NCBI GenBank assembly: GCA_031254315.1
Contig: JAIRUQ010000017.1
Coordinates: forward strand, 1 to 38,155
Direction: 5' to 3'
Source of the DNA: Treponema sp.
GTDB taxonomy: Bacteria > Spirochaetota > Spirochaetia > Treponematales > Breznakiellaceae
DNA length: 38,155 nucleotides
Under the pieces are notes generated by a model. It was not told where the DNA came from, searched no databases, and was given only the letters and a program-made list of their open reading frames with translations. Below are positions 1 through 9,017 of the stretch, one piece after another. Made by a program: the position numbers and the translations under genes. Numbering within the stretch: position 1 is the first letter of the stretch; each line of letters starts with the position of its first letter.

Positions 1-1
1 T

Positions 2-1186
2 TACGCCCTGCCGCAAGCGCCGCAAATTTTCAAACAGCTTTTGATGGTTTCGGGTTTTGACCGCTATTTTCAGATAGCGCCCTGCTTCCGCGATGAAGAC
101 AGTCGCGCCGATCGCTCCCCCGGGGAGTTTTATCAGCTTGATTTTGAAATGTCATTTGCAGAGCAGGATGACGTTTTGGCGGTCGCGGAAAAAGCGATGT
201 TTGATACGTTTAAGACTTTTTCTGATAAAGCGGTAAGCCAGCTTCCTTTCCGCAGAATCCCCTACGCAGAGTCAATGTTGAAATACGGAACGGACAAGCC
301 CGATCTCCGCAATCCGCTCATTATAGAAGATTTAACTCAGTTTTTTTCTGACGTGGAATTCGCGCCGTTTAAAAATATTCCTGTTCGGGGCATTGTCGCA
401 AGCGGCGCGGCTTTGCAGTCCAAATCTTTTTTTGAGAGGATGCTTGCCTTTGCCACAGAAATCGGCATGAAAGGGCTGGGTTACATTTCTGTTTTGCAAG
501 ACGGTTCTCTTAAGGGACCAATCGTCAAATTCCTTTCCGAAGAAAAACAAGCCGCACTTAGAAAAAACCTCTCCCTTAAAAATAACGACACGCTCTTTTT
601 CATCGCGGATGCGCCAAAGTTGGTAGACGGTCTTGCCGGGCAGATTCGCACCGCACTCGCCGAGCAGTTAAATCTTATCGACAATGACAAATTCGAGTTC
701 TGCTTTATCGTAGACTTCCCGATGTTCGGTACTAATGAAGAAACAGGCGCGATTGAATTTACCCACAATCCGTTCTCAATGCCGCAGGGCGGCTTGCCTG
801 CTCTTGAAACAAAAAACCCTCTTGATATCCTCGCGTGGCAGTACGACATTGTGTGCAACGGTTGCGAACTCTCCTCCGGCGCGGTGAGAAATCACCTGCC
901 CGAAGTAATGGTAAAGGCTTTTGAAATAGCCGGCTACACTCAAGCCGATATAGAAAAGAAATTTTCCTCGCTATTTAACGCCTTTCATTACGGTGCGCCG
1001 CCTCACGCCGGAATGGCTCCCGGCATTGACCGCATCGTGATGCTCCTTGCCGGAGAAGAAAACATCCGCGAAGTTACAGCGTTCCCCATGAACAGCAATG
1101 CGCAGGATTTGCTCATGGAAGCCCCCGGCGAAGTTTCTGAACAGCAACTGCGTGATGTGCATATCAAACTACGTCAAAAGAATTGA
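2..1186 (+). CDS. aspS: Aspartyl-tRNA synthetase, C-terminal part (cut by window edge)
   Basis: Charges tRNA-Asp with aspartate in the cytoplasm (class II synthetase). The reading frame is open from base 2, so the gene begins before the window; the N-terminal anticodon-binding OB fold is missing. Visible class II signatures: motif 2 with [15 protein letters not shown] followed by YQLDFEMSF, and motif 3 near the end with [21 protein letters not shown]. The insertion domain typical of bacterial AspRS lies between them. The C-terminus ([18 protein letters not shown]) is typical of the bacterial enzyme. The gene ends in TGA 24 bases before the end of the convergent histidine kinase gene; no clear intrinsic terminator is visible in that gap. 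Family assignment is secure; only the start is unknown. Confidence 0.97.
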   Translation, partial: YALPQAPQIFKQLLMVSGFDRYFQIAPCFRDEDSRADRSPGEFYQLDFEMSFAEQDDVLAVAEKAMFDTFKTFSDKAVSQLPFRRIPYAESMLKYGTDKPDLRNPLIIEDLTQFFSDVEFAPFKNIPVRGIVASGAALQSKSFFERMLAFATEIGMKGLGYISVLQDGSLKGPIVKFLSEEKQAALRKNLSLKNNDTLFFIADAPKLVDGLAGQIRTALAEQLNLIDNDKFEFCFIVDFPMFGTNEETGAIEFTHNPFSMPQGGLPALETKNPLDILAWQYDIVCNGCELSSGAVRNHLPEVMVKAFEIAGYTQADIEKKFSSLFNAFHYGAPPHAGMAPGIDRIVMLLAGEENIREVTAFPMNSNAQDLLMEAPGEVSEQQLRDVHIKLRQKN

Positions 1187-1210
1187 TCGTCTAACCGTCT
1201 TCATTCGCGT

Positions 1211-4072
1211 TTATTCGTTTAATTCGCGCAATTCGTTGATCCCTTCTCTTAGTCCTATTCGTTGATTAATAGCTTCCAAACTTTCAATAGCCCTATCAAA
1301 ATCAAAATTCTTTAACGCCACCATTGCACTTTCCAACAATGTGTTTGTCTCTGCGCCAAAATCATAAGACAGTAAAACATTAACGGCTTTTCTGCTCGCG
1401 TCATTGTTAAAATCATTGGCGGCGTTAAGCGCTTTTTGTACATTCTCTCTCAGGCAGGCGGCAGTTCCCTGTTCTTTTGCAAAGTTGCCTTCTCTCTTAG
1501 GAAAAATTACCGACAAGTGTTCGTTAAGATAGAGAAGTTTTTCTTTAAATTTGGGAAATTTTTTCGTGCAGAATAATAAATCATTTTTCTTTGCGGCAAT
1601 TTCCAGTTCAAAGACCGAATCAGAAAATCTCTCCGCACCGATAGAGGCAAGCATTGATTTCATCGCATGTATAGAAATTGAAAAACCGTTCATGTCGCCG
1701 CTGTTTATAAAAGCGGACATTTTTTCACATTCCGATATTAATTTTTTGTGGAATAATTTTATGGTTTTGTAATACATCTCCTTCATGCCCGAAACGTATT
1801 TTAGTCCGGTTTTTGTATTGATTTCCGCGATCTTTCTGAGGGCATCAAAAAAGTCTTCAATTTCAGGGCTTTCGCCGATCTGCGTTTGTTGTCCTGAAAT
1901 TTCTGACTCCGCTCTGCGCTTGATTTTTTCAGGTGGTAGCCATTTTTCAAGAACCCTGTTCAATTCCCGTGAATCAACCGGCTTTGTAACTAAATCGTTA
2001 AATCCGTTTTCAAGAAACATTTCCCTTGCGCCACGAATCGCGTTGGCAGTAAGCGCGATGACGGGAAGATGCGCGTATTGTGTGCCAAGTTTTCTTATTT
2101 CGAGTGTCGCTTCAATTCCGTCCATTTCAGGCATCATGTGATCCATAAACACAATGTCAAAATCATTTTGCCTAATCATATCAATCGCCTCTCTGCCGGA
2201 AAATGCAACCTTCGCGTCAATCCTGTACAAACTAAGCAAACCGACCGCGACTTTAAGATTGAATTCGTTATCGTCCACCACTAAAATACCGGCAGTCGGC
2301 GCGGAAAAATGTTTCTCCTTTTTCAACTCCTTCCTATACCGGATATTATCCATCTTGCCCTGAACCAGAGGAATCATTACCGTAAAAATCGTTCCGCGCC
2401 CATACTCGCTTTTTACAGTTATCGCGCCGCCCATCATCTCTACAAAAGATTTACTGATACTCAACCCTAAACCTGTCCCGACAATATCCCTGTTTTTTGA
2501 AACATCAACTTGCGCAAAGGCATCAAATAATTTTGGCATATCTTCTTTTCGAATTCCTATGCCTGTATCGCTAATCTCAAAAAAGAGCTTGTTGTCTGAG
2601 GTATACACTTTTAATTTAACATTTCCGTTTTCTGTGAATTTTACGGCGTTTCCGCAAATATTTGTCAACACCTGCCTGAGTCTTATGTCATCGCCAAAGA
2701 GACAAGGCGGAAGATCATCTGAACTTTCAAACTTGAATTCCAGCTCTTTCTTGCGCACAACAAACCTGAACATGGAAGTGATGTTATCCAAAAACGCGTA
2801 AAAATCAAAATCAATAGGACTAAGCTCCAGCTTGCCGGATTCAATTCTGGATAAATCCAATATGTCATTGATAATGGACAACAGCGAATGAGCCGATGAA
2901 TTAACATCGTTGACATAACCCATCTGGCGGTGATTAAGTTCCTCCTGCTGTAAAAGTTCCGACATTCCTATAATTGCGTTCATCGGGGTTCGTATCTCGT
3001 GGGACATGTTGGCAAGAAAAGAAGTTTTTATTCTGTTAGCTTCGTCAGAACGCTGTACTCTGATATGCATGAGAGTCAGTACTGCGCATAATAATATCAT
3101 TAATACAAAACCTGTTACCGACATAATGATCTGCATTTTTGTTACTTCACTGTAATACGATTCGCTTGGGGCGATGATGCCTATGTAACTGCCGTTAAAA
3201 AGCCTCTTACAAAACGCAACGCTTTTTTCACCATTAGTTGTGGTAAAATTAAACGCTGATATTATATTACCATTAATCAAATTCTGTGTAATTTTTGCAT
3301 GGTCGTCGTAGCCTTCGTTTAGAGATGCCAAAGGTTTGCCTACGAGGGATTCATTCGGATGAACAACGACCTTAATTTCGGAATTTAAAATTACGCCATA
3401 GCCTGAGTTCATTAAACTCAAGGAGTTTGTAAATTCATATAAACTGGTCGTGTATAACTTTACAGCTAACACTCCGAAGATTGTATTATCACTATCAAAC
3501 AAAAGTCTTGAAAGTGTTATACAAAAACTGTTCGTTTCCGCATCACGATATATGTCGCTGTAATGAATTGCGCCGCCTTGTTTATATGCCCCGATGTACC
3601 AAGGGCGTGTTTTATGCGAATAATCGGGAGGAGGCATCCATTTGGAGCCGGTTATTAGGGTATCGTCCACAACAGCGTGAACGCCCGTTAGGGAATCAAT
3701 TTGTTCATCCTTGCTCGTTATTAAATCGAACCAGTCCTGTAATTCGTCCCTTAGTTCGTTGATATCTGCGCCATTTTGACTTCTTAGTCTTTCCATGGAA
3801 AAAGCGATATCTTCCAGAGAGATGGCATATCCCATCAGGATTGTCTCGAACGTTTTGTCCGCTCTTGCCATAACCTCTCTGCCGTAGGAAGCAATGCTTT
3901 TAGAAACCTGATGCGAGGCGAAAGAACTGCTAATAATCACCATAATCAAAAAAGCTGTAAAGACCAGCAAAAATTGTAACAACAGTTTTCTGTTGATTCG
4001 TGGCGAGGGTTTAATACCCCGCTGCTCTGCGGCGGGGTTGTTGATGGGCAAATGCAATAATAATTTTCGCAT
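1211..4072 (-). CDS. Hybrid sensor histidine kinase (Cache - HisKA - HATPase - REC - Hpt)
   Basis: Membrane-bound sensor kinase with an internal phosphorelay, 953 residues. Seen in order: membrane segment about 30-52; extracellular double-Cache-like sensor about 55-305 (with DSLTGVHAVVDD and RPWYIGAYKQGG); membrane segment about 313-337; HisKA with SHEIRTPMNAIIGMSELL, phosphoacceptor His358; HATPase with N box NICGNAVKF about 471-479, G1 DTGIGI about 502-507 and G2 GTGLGLS about 532-538; receiver with acceptor Asp644 in FMDHMMPEMDG; Hpt region with His802 in IHAMKSMLASIGA. About 90 further residues follow with no recognised domain. Cache sensors commonly bind small extracellular metabolites, but the ligand here is unknown. 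It starts 21 bases downstream of the response regulator stop with AAGGAT as a ribosome site, so the two are very likely co-transcribed. Confidence 0.92.
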   Translation of the reverse strand: MRKLLLHLPINNPAAEQRGIKPSPRINRKLLLQFLLVFTAFLIMVIISSSFASHQVSKSIASYGREVMARADKTFETILMGYAISLEDIAFSMERLRSQNGADINELRDELQDWFDLITSKDEQIDSLTGVHAVVDDTLITGSKWMPPPDYSHKTRPWYIGAYKQGGAIHYSDIYRDAETNSFCITLSRLLFDSDNTIFGVLAVKLYTTSLYEFTNSLSLMNSGYGVILNSEIKVVVHPNESLVGKPLASLNEGYDDHAKITQNLINGNIISAFNFTTTNGEKSVAFCKRLFNGSYIGIIAPSESYYSEVTKMQIIMSVTGFVLMILLCAVLTLMHIRVQRSDEANRIKTSFLANMSHEIRTPMNAIIGMSELLQQEELNHRQMGYVNDVNSSAHSLLSIINDILDLSRIESGKLELSPIDFDFYAFLDNITSMFRFVVRKKELEFKFESSDDLPPCLFGDDIRLRQVLTNICGNAVKFTENGNVKLKVYTSDNKLFFEISDTGIGIRKEDMPKLFDAFAQVDVSKNRDIVGTGLGLSISKSFVEMMGGAITVKSEYGRGTIFTVMIPLVQGKMDNIRYRKELKKEKHFSAPTAGILVVDDNEFNLKVAVGLLSLYRIDAKVAFSGREAIDMIRQNDFDIVFMDHMMPEMDGIEATLEIRKLGTQYAHLPVIALTANAIRGAREMFLENGFNDLVTKPVDSRELNRVLEKWLPPEKIKRRAESEISGQQTQIGESPEIEDFFDALRKIAEINTKTGLKYVSGMKEMYYKTIKLFHKKLISECEKMSAFINSGDMNGFSISIHAMKSMLASIGAERFSDSVFELEIAAKKNDLLFCTKKFPKFKEKLLYLNEHLSVIFPKREGNFAKEQGTAACLRENVQKALNAANDFNNDASRKAVNVLLSYDFGAETNTLLESAMVALKNFDFDRAIESLEAINQRIGLREGINELRELNE

Positions 4073-4093
4073 AACAATCCTTAAAGCGGAAAA

Positions 4094-4516
4094 TTATAGA
4101 TACTTTTTTATTTTTGCAAGAAGTTTTCTGCTATCAATGGGCTTTACTATATAATCCACCGCTCCCGCTTCGGCGGCTTTTTTAACACATCCTTTTGTGG
4201 CGCTAGCTGTCAAGAAAATAACGGGGGCAATTTGCCCGCTTTCTTTTATTTTTTTTGCAAGTTCATAGCCGTCCATTTCAGGCATTTCGATATCTAAAAG
4301 AAACAGATCGGGATTGTTTCTTTTGATAAAACGCAGAGCCAGTCTGCCTGAGTTTACGCAAGTTATTTTATACTCAGTAGTTTGAAGGGCTACTTTTAGC
4401 AGATTTAAGGACAAAGGAGTATCATCAACCGCCAATATGCTGATTTCTTTTTTCTCTTTTACCTTCTTGGGAGTTTTCCTCACCCCGGTCATCCTGATAC
4501 CTACAATCTTTGTCAT
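4094..4516 (-). CDS. Single-domain response regulator (REC)
   Basis: CheY-like receiver with a basic N-terminal tail (KTPKKVKEKK) and no output domain. Receiver hallmarks: the acidic pair in LAVDD, the phosphoacceptor Asp in LFLLDIEMPEMDG, Thr in FLTASA and Lys in YIVKPID. It precedes the hybrid kinase in the same operon and probably shuttles phosphate with its Hpt domain (inference). The frame is open upstream to an ATG at 4534, but I place the start at the ATG at 4516: a perfect TATAAT box lies six bases upstream of it (4523-4528), which would leave the longer start untranscribed, and neither start has a Shine-Dalgarno site. A third possible start is the ATG at 4492. Product about 140 residues. 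Confidence 0.88.
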   Translation of the reverse strand: MTKIVGIRMTGVRKTPKKVKEKKEISILAVDDTPLSLNLLKVALQTTEYKITCVNSGRLALRFIKRNNPDLFLLDIEMPEMDGYELAKKIKESGQIAPVIFLTASATKGCVKKAAEAGAVDYIVKPIDSRKLLAKIKKYL

Positions 4517-4551
4517 AGTCTCATTATACGTCATGGTACTGAATAGTACAA
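4514..4551 (-). promoter_or_regulatory. Promoter fused to start codon of the response regulator (leaderless type)
   Basis: On the minus strand: TTGTAC (4551-4546), 17-base spacer, TATAAT (4528-4523), six bases GAGACT, then ATG (4516-4514). Transcription would begin at or within a base or two of the A of ATG, giving a leaderless mRNA. The -10 box is a perfect consensus; the -35 is weak (TTG plus poor matches). Confidence 0.6.
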
Positions 4552-4632
4552 GGATTTTTCAAAAATACGGTATATTTTCCCCTAACATGGACAAAATTTC
4601 GCCTCACGCTCTAACAGCGCTCCAACCAGCTG

Positions 4633-4669
4633 TTGACAAAAATAAATATATAGATTAATCTTAATAATG
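4633..4669 (+). promoter_or_regulatory. Promoter fused to start codon of the NimA-like gene (leaderless type)
   Basis: Perfect -35 TTGACA (4633-4638), 17-base spacer, -10 TAATCT (4656-4661), five bases TAATA, ATG at 4667. No purine-rich ribosome site precedes the ATG, and with this spacing the transcript would start at about the ATG itself. Confidence 0.6.
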
Positions 4670-5143
4670 AGAAGAAAAGACAGAGAAATTACAGACATAA
4701 ATGATAAAATAGCGATTATTGAAAAGTGCAAATTTTGCCGCATAGGACTGTGCGAAAACAATTTCCCGTACATAGTACCCTTAAATTACGGCTATAATTA
4801 CGAAAACGACAAACTGACATTATTTTTTCATAGCGCCCTTGAAGGCAAAAAGATTGATATAATTAAAAGCAACAACAATGCCTGTTTTGAAATTGACTGC
4901 GATACAAAGTTAATTGAAGGAGAAAAACCCTGCAATTACAGCTATGAATTCAGCAGTATAACCGGATTTGGAAAAATAATATTTTTAGAAACAAATGACG
5001 AAAAATCAGACGGATTAAAGTATTTAATGAGACATCAAACCGGAAGGGAAATCCCTCATGTTTTTTCCAGTGATGAGTTAAAAAACGTATGTGTTTTTAA
5101 GATGGTTGTAGAAGAATTTACAGGAAAGCGGAAAAGCAGTTGA
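4667..5143 (+). CDS. Pyridoxamine 5'-phosphate oxidase-like (NimA-type) flavin-binding protein
   Basis: Small 158-residue split-barrel protein of the PNPOx-like superfamily, resembling the NimA/5-nitroimidazole-reductase-like group. Seen: the N-terminal MRRKDREITD typical of this group; CKFCRIGLCENNFPYIVPLNYGY, the strand pair that opens the barrel; LFFHSALEGKKIDIIK, the conserved His and basic segment next to the flavin site; and a C-terminal strand MVVEEFTGKR. Family members bind FMN or a related cofactor and act as cytoplasmic reductases of often unknown substrate; drug resistance should not be assumed from the fold. It stands alone, convergent with the leftward membrane gene whose stop lies 45 bases away. 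Its promoter suggests a leaderless mRNA. Confidence 0.85.
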   Translation: MRRKDREITDINDKIAIIEKCKFCRIGLCENNFPYIVPLNYGYNYENDKLTLFFHSALEGKKIDIIKSNNNACFEIDCDTKLIEGEKPCNYSYEFSSITGFGKIIFLETNDEKSDGLKYLMRHQTGREIPHVFSSDELKNVCVFKMVVEEFTGKRKSS

Positions 5144-5188
5144 GCATTAAAAGATTACACATGATAGAATTTTACACTCACCTTCCAA

Positions 5189-6961
5189 TCAGCTATGCTG
5201 AGCGGACAGGGCTATCAACGAGATAAACAATGTTACGGCGAGTGCGGCAATATATACGGCAAGAGCGGCGGAAAAGCCTATGCTCAAAACAAGCCAAATG
5301 CCCAGTATGTTAAAAACAGAGCGGTACAGGAAAACAAAGCCGTGGAAAACTATGGGCAGAATTGGAAGCAGAAGGAAGAAAAGATAACGCGGTCTTTGTC
5401 TGGCGCGGTAACGCCATGCCATAATAATTACAAAAATAGCAATTGGCAGGAAAAACAAAGCGGAGCCGAGACGGTTTAAAATTTCAGCTTGAAAAATCTG
5501 GTAAACATATCCCGCGTCATTCAATTTTTTTGAAGCGGAAAAAAGTTCATCTATCTGAAGATGGGGAAGCCCGTGGCGGACATCGGAGATAAGCAATAAA
5601 TCTTCATAACTTACATCCAAAAGTAGCCCGCCTGCGGATGGAGCGCCAAGAAGCCAGTCATTTTGGAAAGTGTGCTCTTGATCAGAACGATCCAATGCGT
5701 GAGTTAAAACAAGCACCTTCTGTTTTCCGTTTAATGTAAAAGGCACAAGTTTCGCATAAATCGAGGCAACGCTTATTTTTGGAGCCATGTACATATCAAA
5801 TTCCATATACTCAAATCCAATTCCGTAAGCGACATCCGCCGATGTTGTAAGACTGTTAAAACGCAAGACTGCTCTTCCATTGCCGGACGGCAGAGAAAAT
5901 ACCGCTCCGTTTAATATCTCTCCCAAAGTCAATTCAATCTCGTCAACAAAGAAAGCCGTGTCTTTTGCGTTTCGTTCGCTTGCGGCAAAAAAATTCTTTG
6001 CGTCGGGATCATCGGGGGTATATTCAAGCAATTCCTGAAAAATGTAAAATGCGCGTATCCATTCGCCGTTTTCCATCGCCTGATAGCCGGAAAGTTTTAA
6101 ATTGTAAAGTTCATAATGACGCTCTTCTAATTGGGTCGGCGCTTGCAAGCCAATCATGTTCCACGCATCGCTCGCAAGTATGGTGGCATTTGCGGCTTCG
6201 ACGCTTCCTCTTTCAGCTAACATCATGCCAAGATTCGCAAGCCAGTGAGCGTCAAAATAACGCCGCTGATTAAAAGCGTCCCTGCTCATGGAAATAGCCT
6301 GCGACGCATTTACAGGCTGTTGATCCTTAGACAAAGACGGAGTTCCGGTAGCCCGCCGGTTTGCAAGTAACGCCGCCCGCGCCACAGCCTTTTCTTCGTT
6401 TTCTTCGGAAATTTTTTCCGAAAGACGAATCGCAACCGTATCTCTTAAAGTTGTCAATTCAGGACTTTTTACCCAAATGCGATCGCACAGCTCAATAAAT
6501 TTTGAGGATTCAAGCCATTCTCCGGCTTCCATGCTTTCCTGCGCTCTGATTTTAGAAATCCGGTATAATTCGCCGGAGTACTGTAAATTCCCTTCATAAT
6601 TTTTTAGCATAGGAAGGGCGAAAAAGAAAACAATTCCGTAAATAACAGCGGCGCATATTGCGATAACGACAGAACTGAGAAGGCGCTTAAATAAAACATC
6701 AGAAAAACTTTGATAATTTTCTTCAATTGTAGCAATGCCAAAAGGTATTACAAGAGCGGATAAAGCAATCGCCGGAAACAAATTTAATACTTCCAATAAT
6801 CCCTGCACAATCCGCCAGCTTCGGGAATAAATCAACAGCGGGGCTGGCGAACCCGGAAAAATAAAACGGAAAATCATTATTAGTACTATTGCGGCTAATG
6901 TATAAACAATAAATATAAATTGAGGAGAACGCATTTTTTCAGAATTAATAGGCATCGTCAT
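5189..6961 (-). CDS. Unrecognised membrane protein with TPR-like middle
   Basis: I do not recognise the family. 590 residues: three hydrophobic segments near the N-terminus (about 14-35, 55-76, 93-117), a long soluble middle (about 125-495) containing helical, TPR-like stretches (for example ESMEAGEWLESSKFIELCDR and GYQAMENGEWIRAFYIFQE) followed by a beta-rich part, then three hydrophobic segments at the C-terminus (about 505-588). The middle probably lies on one face of the cytoplasmic membrane, perhaps as a scaffold (inference). Its start overlaps the upstream membrane gene by 17 bases, so the pair is translationally linked. An alternative ATG six bases further in (6955) is better spaced from the AAAGGCGGG ribosome site. 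Confidence 0.75.
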   Translation of the reverse strand: MTMPINSEKMRSPQFIFIVYTLAAIVLIMIFRFIFPGSPAPLLIYSRSWRIVQGLLEVLNLFPAIALSALVIPFGIATIEENYQSFSDVLFKRLLSSVVIAICAAVIYGIVFFFALPMLKNYEGNLQYSGELYRISKIRAQESMEAGEWLESSKFIELCDRIWVKSPELTTLRDTVAIRLSEKISEENEEKAVARAALLANRRATGTPSLSKDQQPVNASQAISMSRDAFNQRRYFDAHWLANLGMMLAERGSVEAANATILASDAWNMIGLQAPTQLEERHYELYNLKLSGYQAMENGEWIRAFYIFQELLEYTPDDPDAKNFFAASERNAKDTAFFVDEIELTLGEILNGAVFSLPSGNGRAVLRFNSLTTSADVAYGIGFEYMEFDMYMAPKISVASIYAKLVPFTLNGKQKVLVLTHALDRSDQEHTFQNDWLLGAPSAGGLLLDVSYEDLLLISDVRHGLPHLQIDELFSASKKLNDAGYVYQIFQAEILNRLGSALFFLPIAIFVIIMAWRYRARQRPRYLFFLLLPILPIVFHGFVFLYRSVFNILGIWLVLSIGFSAALAVYIAALAVTLFISLIALSAQHS

Positions 6962-7859
6962 CCCGCCTTTTTAACGCAAAAGTTAAAAACGAATAAACAA
7001 GTAAAAGAGCGCCAAAACCAAGGAAAAGCAAAGGCAACGCGGAACTTACTGGGAACCTGTTCTCAAGCAAAGAAGCCGCTTTTTCCTGCATTTCCGCAGA
7101 ATTAAAAAATGTATTAAACGCGAGAATACCACGGAAGGCAAGCGTACAAAGGAAAAGATTTGCTAATGGCCAGGCGCTGAATTTCATCGCATAGCCTAAT
7201 GAAGTCAACATGAAAATAAGAGCGCCAACAAAAAACAAATACGAATCAAACCCTTGCGCAAACTTCTGCTGGAACATCTCAGCGTTAAGCCTTATATCAA
7301 TAGAAAGGCTCCTAAAGAACTCCGGTGTATCATCTCCAAAAGGAACAGGCGGAAGCTCAAAGTTTCCGCTCGCAGATGGCTGAAAAACCAGCGGCTGTCC
7401 GGGGACTGAAACTACCCGCGGACCATGCGGCTCGGCTACTCCGTTAAGAAGAACAACCGCAGTTGTGTTTCTGTTTATCGAGTTTGACAGAATCACTCCC
7501 TTCCCGCCCAACGGTACGCCGGAACTATGCGTAAGCGGCATACGCTTGAACTTCTCCAGAGCATAAGAAGCGCCGTAACAAAAGACAAACGACAAAGCCA
7601 TCACGCAAATAATTGACGTCAACGCAAAATAGCCTTTTCTTACAACATAATTCATAGATAAAACAATCGATGAAAAAAGGCTCAACGATAAAGCCCAATG
7701 AGCGGCGGCTAAGAACAAGGTATAAGAAGATTCCGGTTGGGGCGGCAACCTTTTCGCCCATTCAACCCATAAGGACAGAAATTTGAAACACGAGACTATT
7801 ACAAAGACAATAATGAAAGAAAGGCTGAAAAAAACGATTGTTTTGGCTAATTTCCTCAC
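6945..7859 (-). CDS. Unrecognised polytopic membrane protein
   Basis: 304 residues, family not recognised. Hydrophobic segments at about 8-33, 48-70 and 80-105, then a soluble region about 110-205 rich in Pro, Gly and Val that looks beta-structured (GVILSNSINRNTTAVVLLNG), then three more hydrophobic segments (about 205-230, 233-252, 272-297). The arrangement of three segments, soluble domain, three segments matches the downstream partner gene, with which it overlaps by 17 bases; the two may form one complex (inference). The start is GTG at 7859: no Shine-Dalgarno sequence precedes it, but a TAATCT -10 box ends six bases upstream, so a leaderless transcript is likely. Confidence 0.75.
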   Translation of the reverse strand: MRKLAKTIVFFSLSFIIVFVIVSCFKFLSLWVEWAKRLPPQPESSYTLFLAAAHWALSLSLFSSIVLSMNYVVRKGYFALTSIICVMALSFVFCYGASYALEKFKRMPLTHSSGVPLGGKGVILSNSINRNTTAVVLLNGVAEPHGPRVVSVPGQPLVFQPSASGNFELPPVPFGDDTPEFFRSLSIDIRLNAEMFQQKFAQGFDSYLFFVGALIFMLTSLGYAMKFSAWPLANLFLCTLAFRGILAFNTFFNSAEMQEKAASLLENRFPVSSALPLLFLGFGALLLVYSFLTFALKRRDDDAY

Positions 7860-7894
7860 TATATTAGATTAACACGGTAAGAACACACATGCAA
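7857..7894 (-). promoter_or_regulatory. Promoter fused to GTG start of the membrane-protein pair (leaderless type)
   Basis: Minus strand: TTGCAT (7894-7889), 17-base spacer, TAATCT (7871-7866), six bases AATATA, GTG (7859-7857). The -10 hexamer is identical to that of the NimA-like gene. The -35 is weak, so this is the least certain of the four such promoters. Confidence 0.45.
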
Positions 7895-7918
7895 GAGTAT
7901 TTCTGACTTTTTTATATA

Positions 7919-7955
7919 TTGAGAAAAAGCTGAAAAAAAGGCATAATAAGGAATG
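7919..7955 (+). promoter_or_regulatory. Promoter fused to gpsA start codon (leaderless type)
   Basis: TTGAGA (7919-7924, five of six matches), 17-base spacer, CATAAT (7942-7947, five of six), then AAGGA and ATG at 7953. The AAGGA abuts the ATG and is too close to act as a normal ribosome site, while the -10 spacing puts the transcript start at about the ATG. Confidence 0.6.
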
Positions 7956-9017
7956 AGCTCACAAATAGCGGTCATAGGAGCCGGCGCTTGGGGAACGGCA
8001 ATAGCGAAGGTTATTGCCGAGAAAGACAAAGATGTCCTTATCTGGAGTTACGAAACATCTGTCAGAGATGACATTAACAACAACGGGCGAAATTCAAGAT
8101 ATTTACCCGATGTCGAATTGCCTAAAACATTAAAGGCAACTTCTGATATCGAAGAAGCCTCCGAGGGGAAGCAGTTTTTAATTTTTGCGATACCATCGCT
8201 GTTCCTTTTGGACACATTAAAAAAAGCAATTTCTGTAGACTCAATCCGGGAAGGGAAAACCATTATCGCTGTAATTACAAAAGGCTTTTTACCCACCGAA
8301 ACCGGACCCCGGCTAATTTTGGAAACTATGGAAGATTACCTTCCGGGATTTTTCCGCCAATCGCTTGTCTATATTTCCGGTCCAAGCCATGCAGAAGAGG
8401 TTTCCAGAGGAAAAATTACAGCCCTAATAGCGGCAAGCGAAAACCCAAAAAACTCCATCCGCTTCAGGGACTTGTTAAAGAACCCCCGGCTCTTGGTATA
8501 CTCCTCTCTTGATGTACGCGGCGTGCAAGTTGCGGCGGCGGCGAAAAATGTCATTGCCATAGCGTTTGGTATACTGGACGCATTAAAAACTCTGGGAAAG
8601 GCTGATATGTTCGGCGATGGGACGGAATCTGTCCTTCTTGCGGCAGGGCTTAACGAAATACAGACTATCGGCATGGCGTTAGGTGCAACACACCCGGAGA
8701 CATTTACATCCATTTCGGGAATTGGTGATTTGGACGTTACCTGCCGTTCAATCTACGGAAGAAACCGCCGTTTTGGCAAGGAAATAATCGAAAAAAATAT
8801 TTTAAACCCATTCAAAGATATTGACGATCTTCTGTCTCGAATAGGAGAAATAGGCTACCTGCCGGAAGGCGTTGCCGCGGCAAAATATGTCCACATCATC
8901 GCGGAAAAGCACAAATTAAAAATGCCCGTTTCCGTAGGTTTATACAAACTCTTAAACCGCGAGCTGGAGCCGATGGAATTTTGTAAAAACCTGCTGGCTG
9001 ATTGGGACATTAAATGA
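7953..9017 (+). CDS. gpsA: NAD(P)-dependent glycerol-3-phosphate dehydrogenase
   Basis: Reduces dihydroxyacetone phosphate to sn-glycerol 3-phosphate, the entry to phospholipid synthesis; cytoplasmic. 354 residues, slightly longer than the usual 330-340. Seen: N-terminal Rossmann motif GAGAWGTAIA (8-17); ISGPSHAEEV in the nucleotide domain; the catalytic-lysine segment AAAAKNVIAIAFGI; GLNEIQTIG; and the C-terminal signature SGIGDLDVTCRSIYGRNRRFG. First gene of a rightward operon; its TGA overlaps the ATG of the next gene (ATGA). The start is fixed by the Rossmann motif and by the promoter that ends five bases before the ATG. Confidence 0.97.
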   Translation: MSSQIAVIGAGAWGTAIAKVIAEKDKDVLIWSYETSVRDDINNNGRNSRYLPDVELPKTLKATSDIEEASEGKQFLIFAIPSLFLLDTLKKAISVDSIREGKTIIAVITKGFLPTETGPRLILETMEDYLPGFFRQSLVYISGPSHAEEVSRGKITALIAASENPKNSIRFRDLLKNPRLLVYSSLDVRGVQVAAAAKNVIAIAFGILDALKTLGKADMFGDGTESVLLAAGLNEIQTIGMALGATHPETFTSISGIGDLDVTCRSIYGRNRRFGKEIIEKNILNPFKDIDDLLSRIGEIGYLPEGVAAAKYVHIIAEKHKLKMPVSVGLYKLLNRELEPMEFCKNLLADWDIK

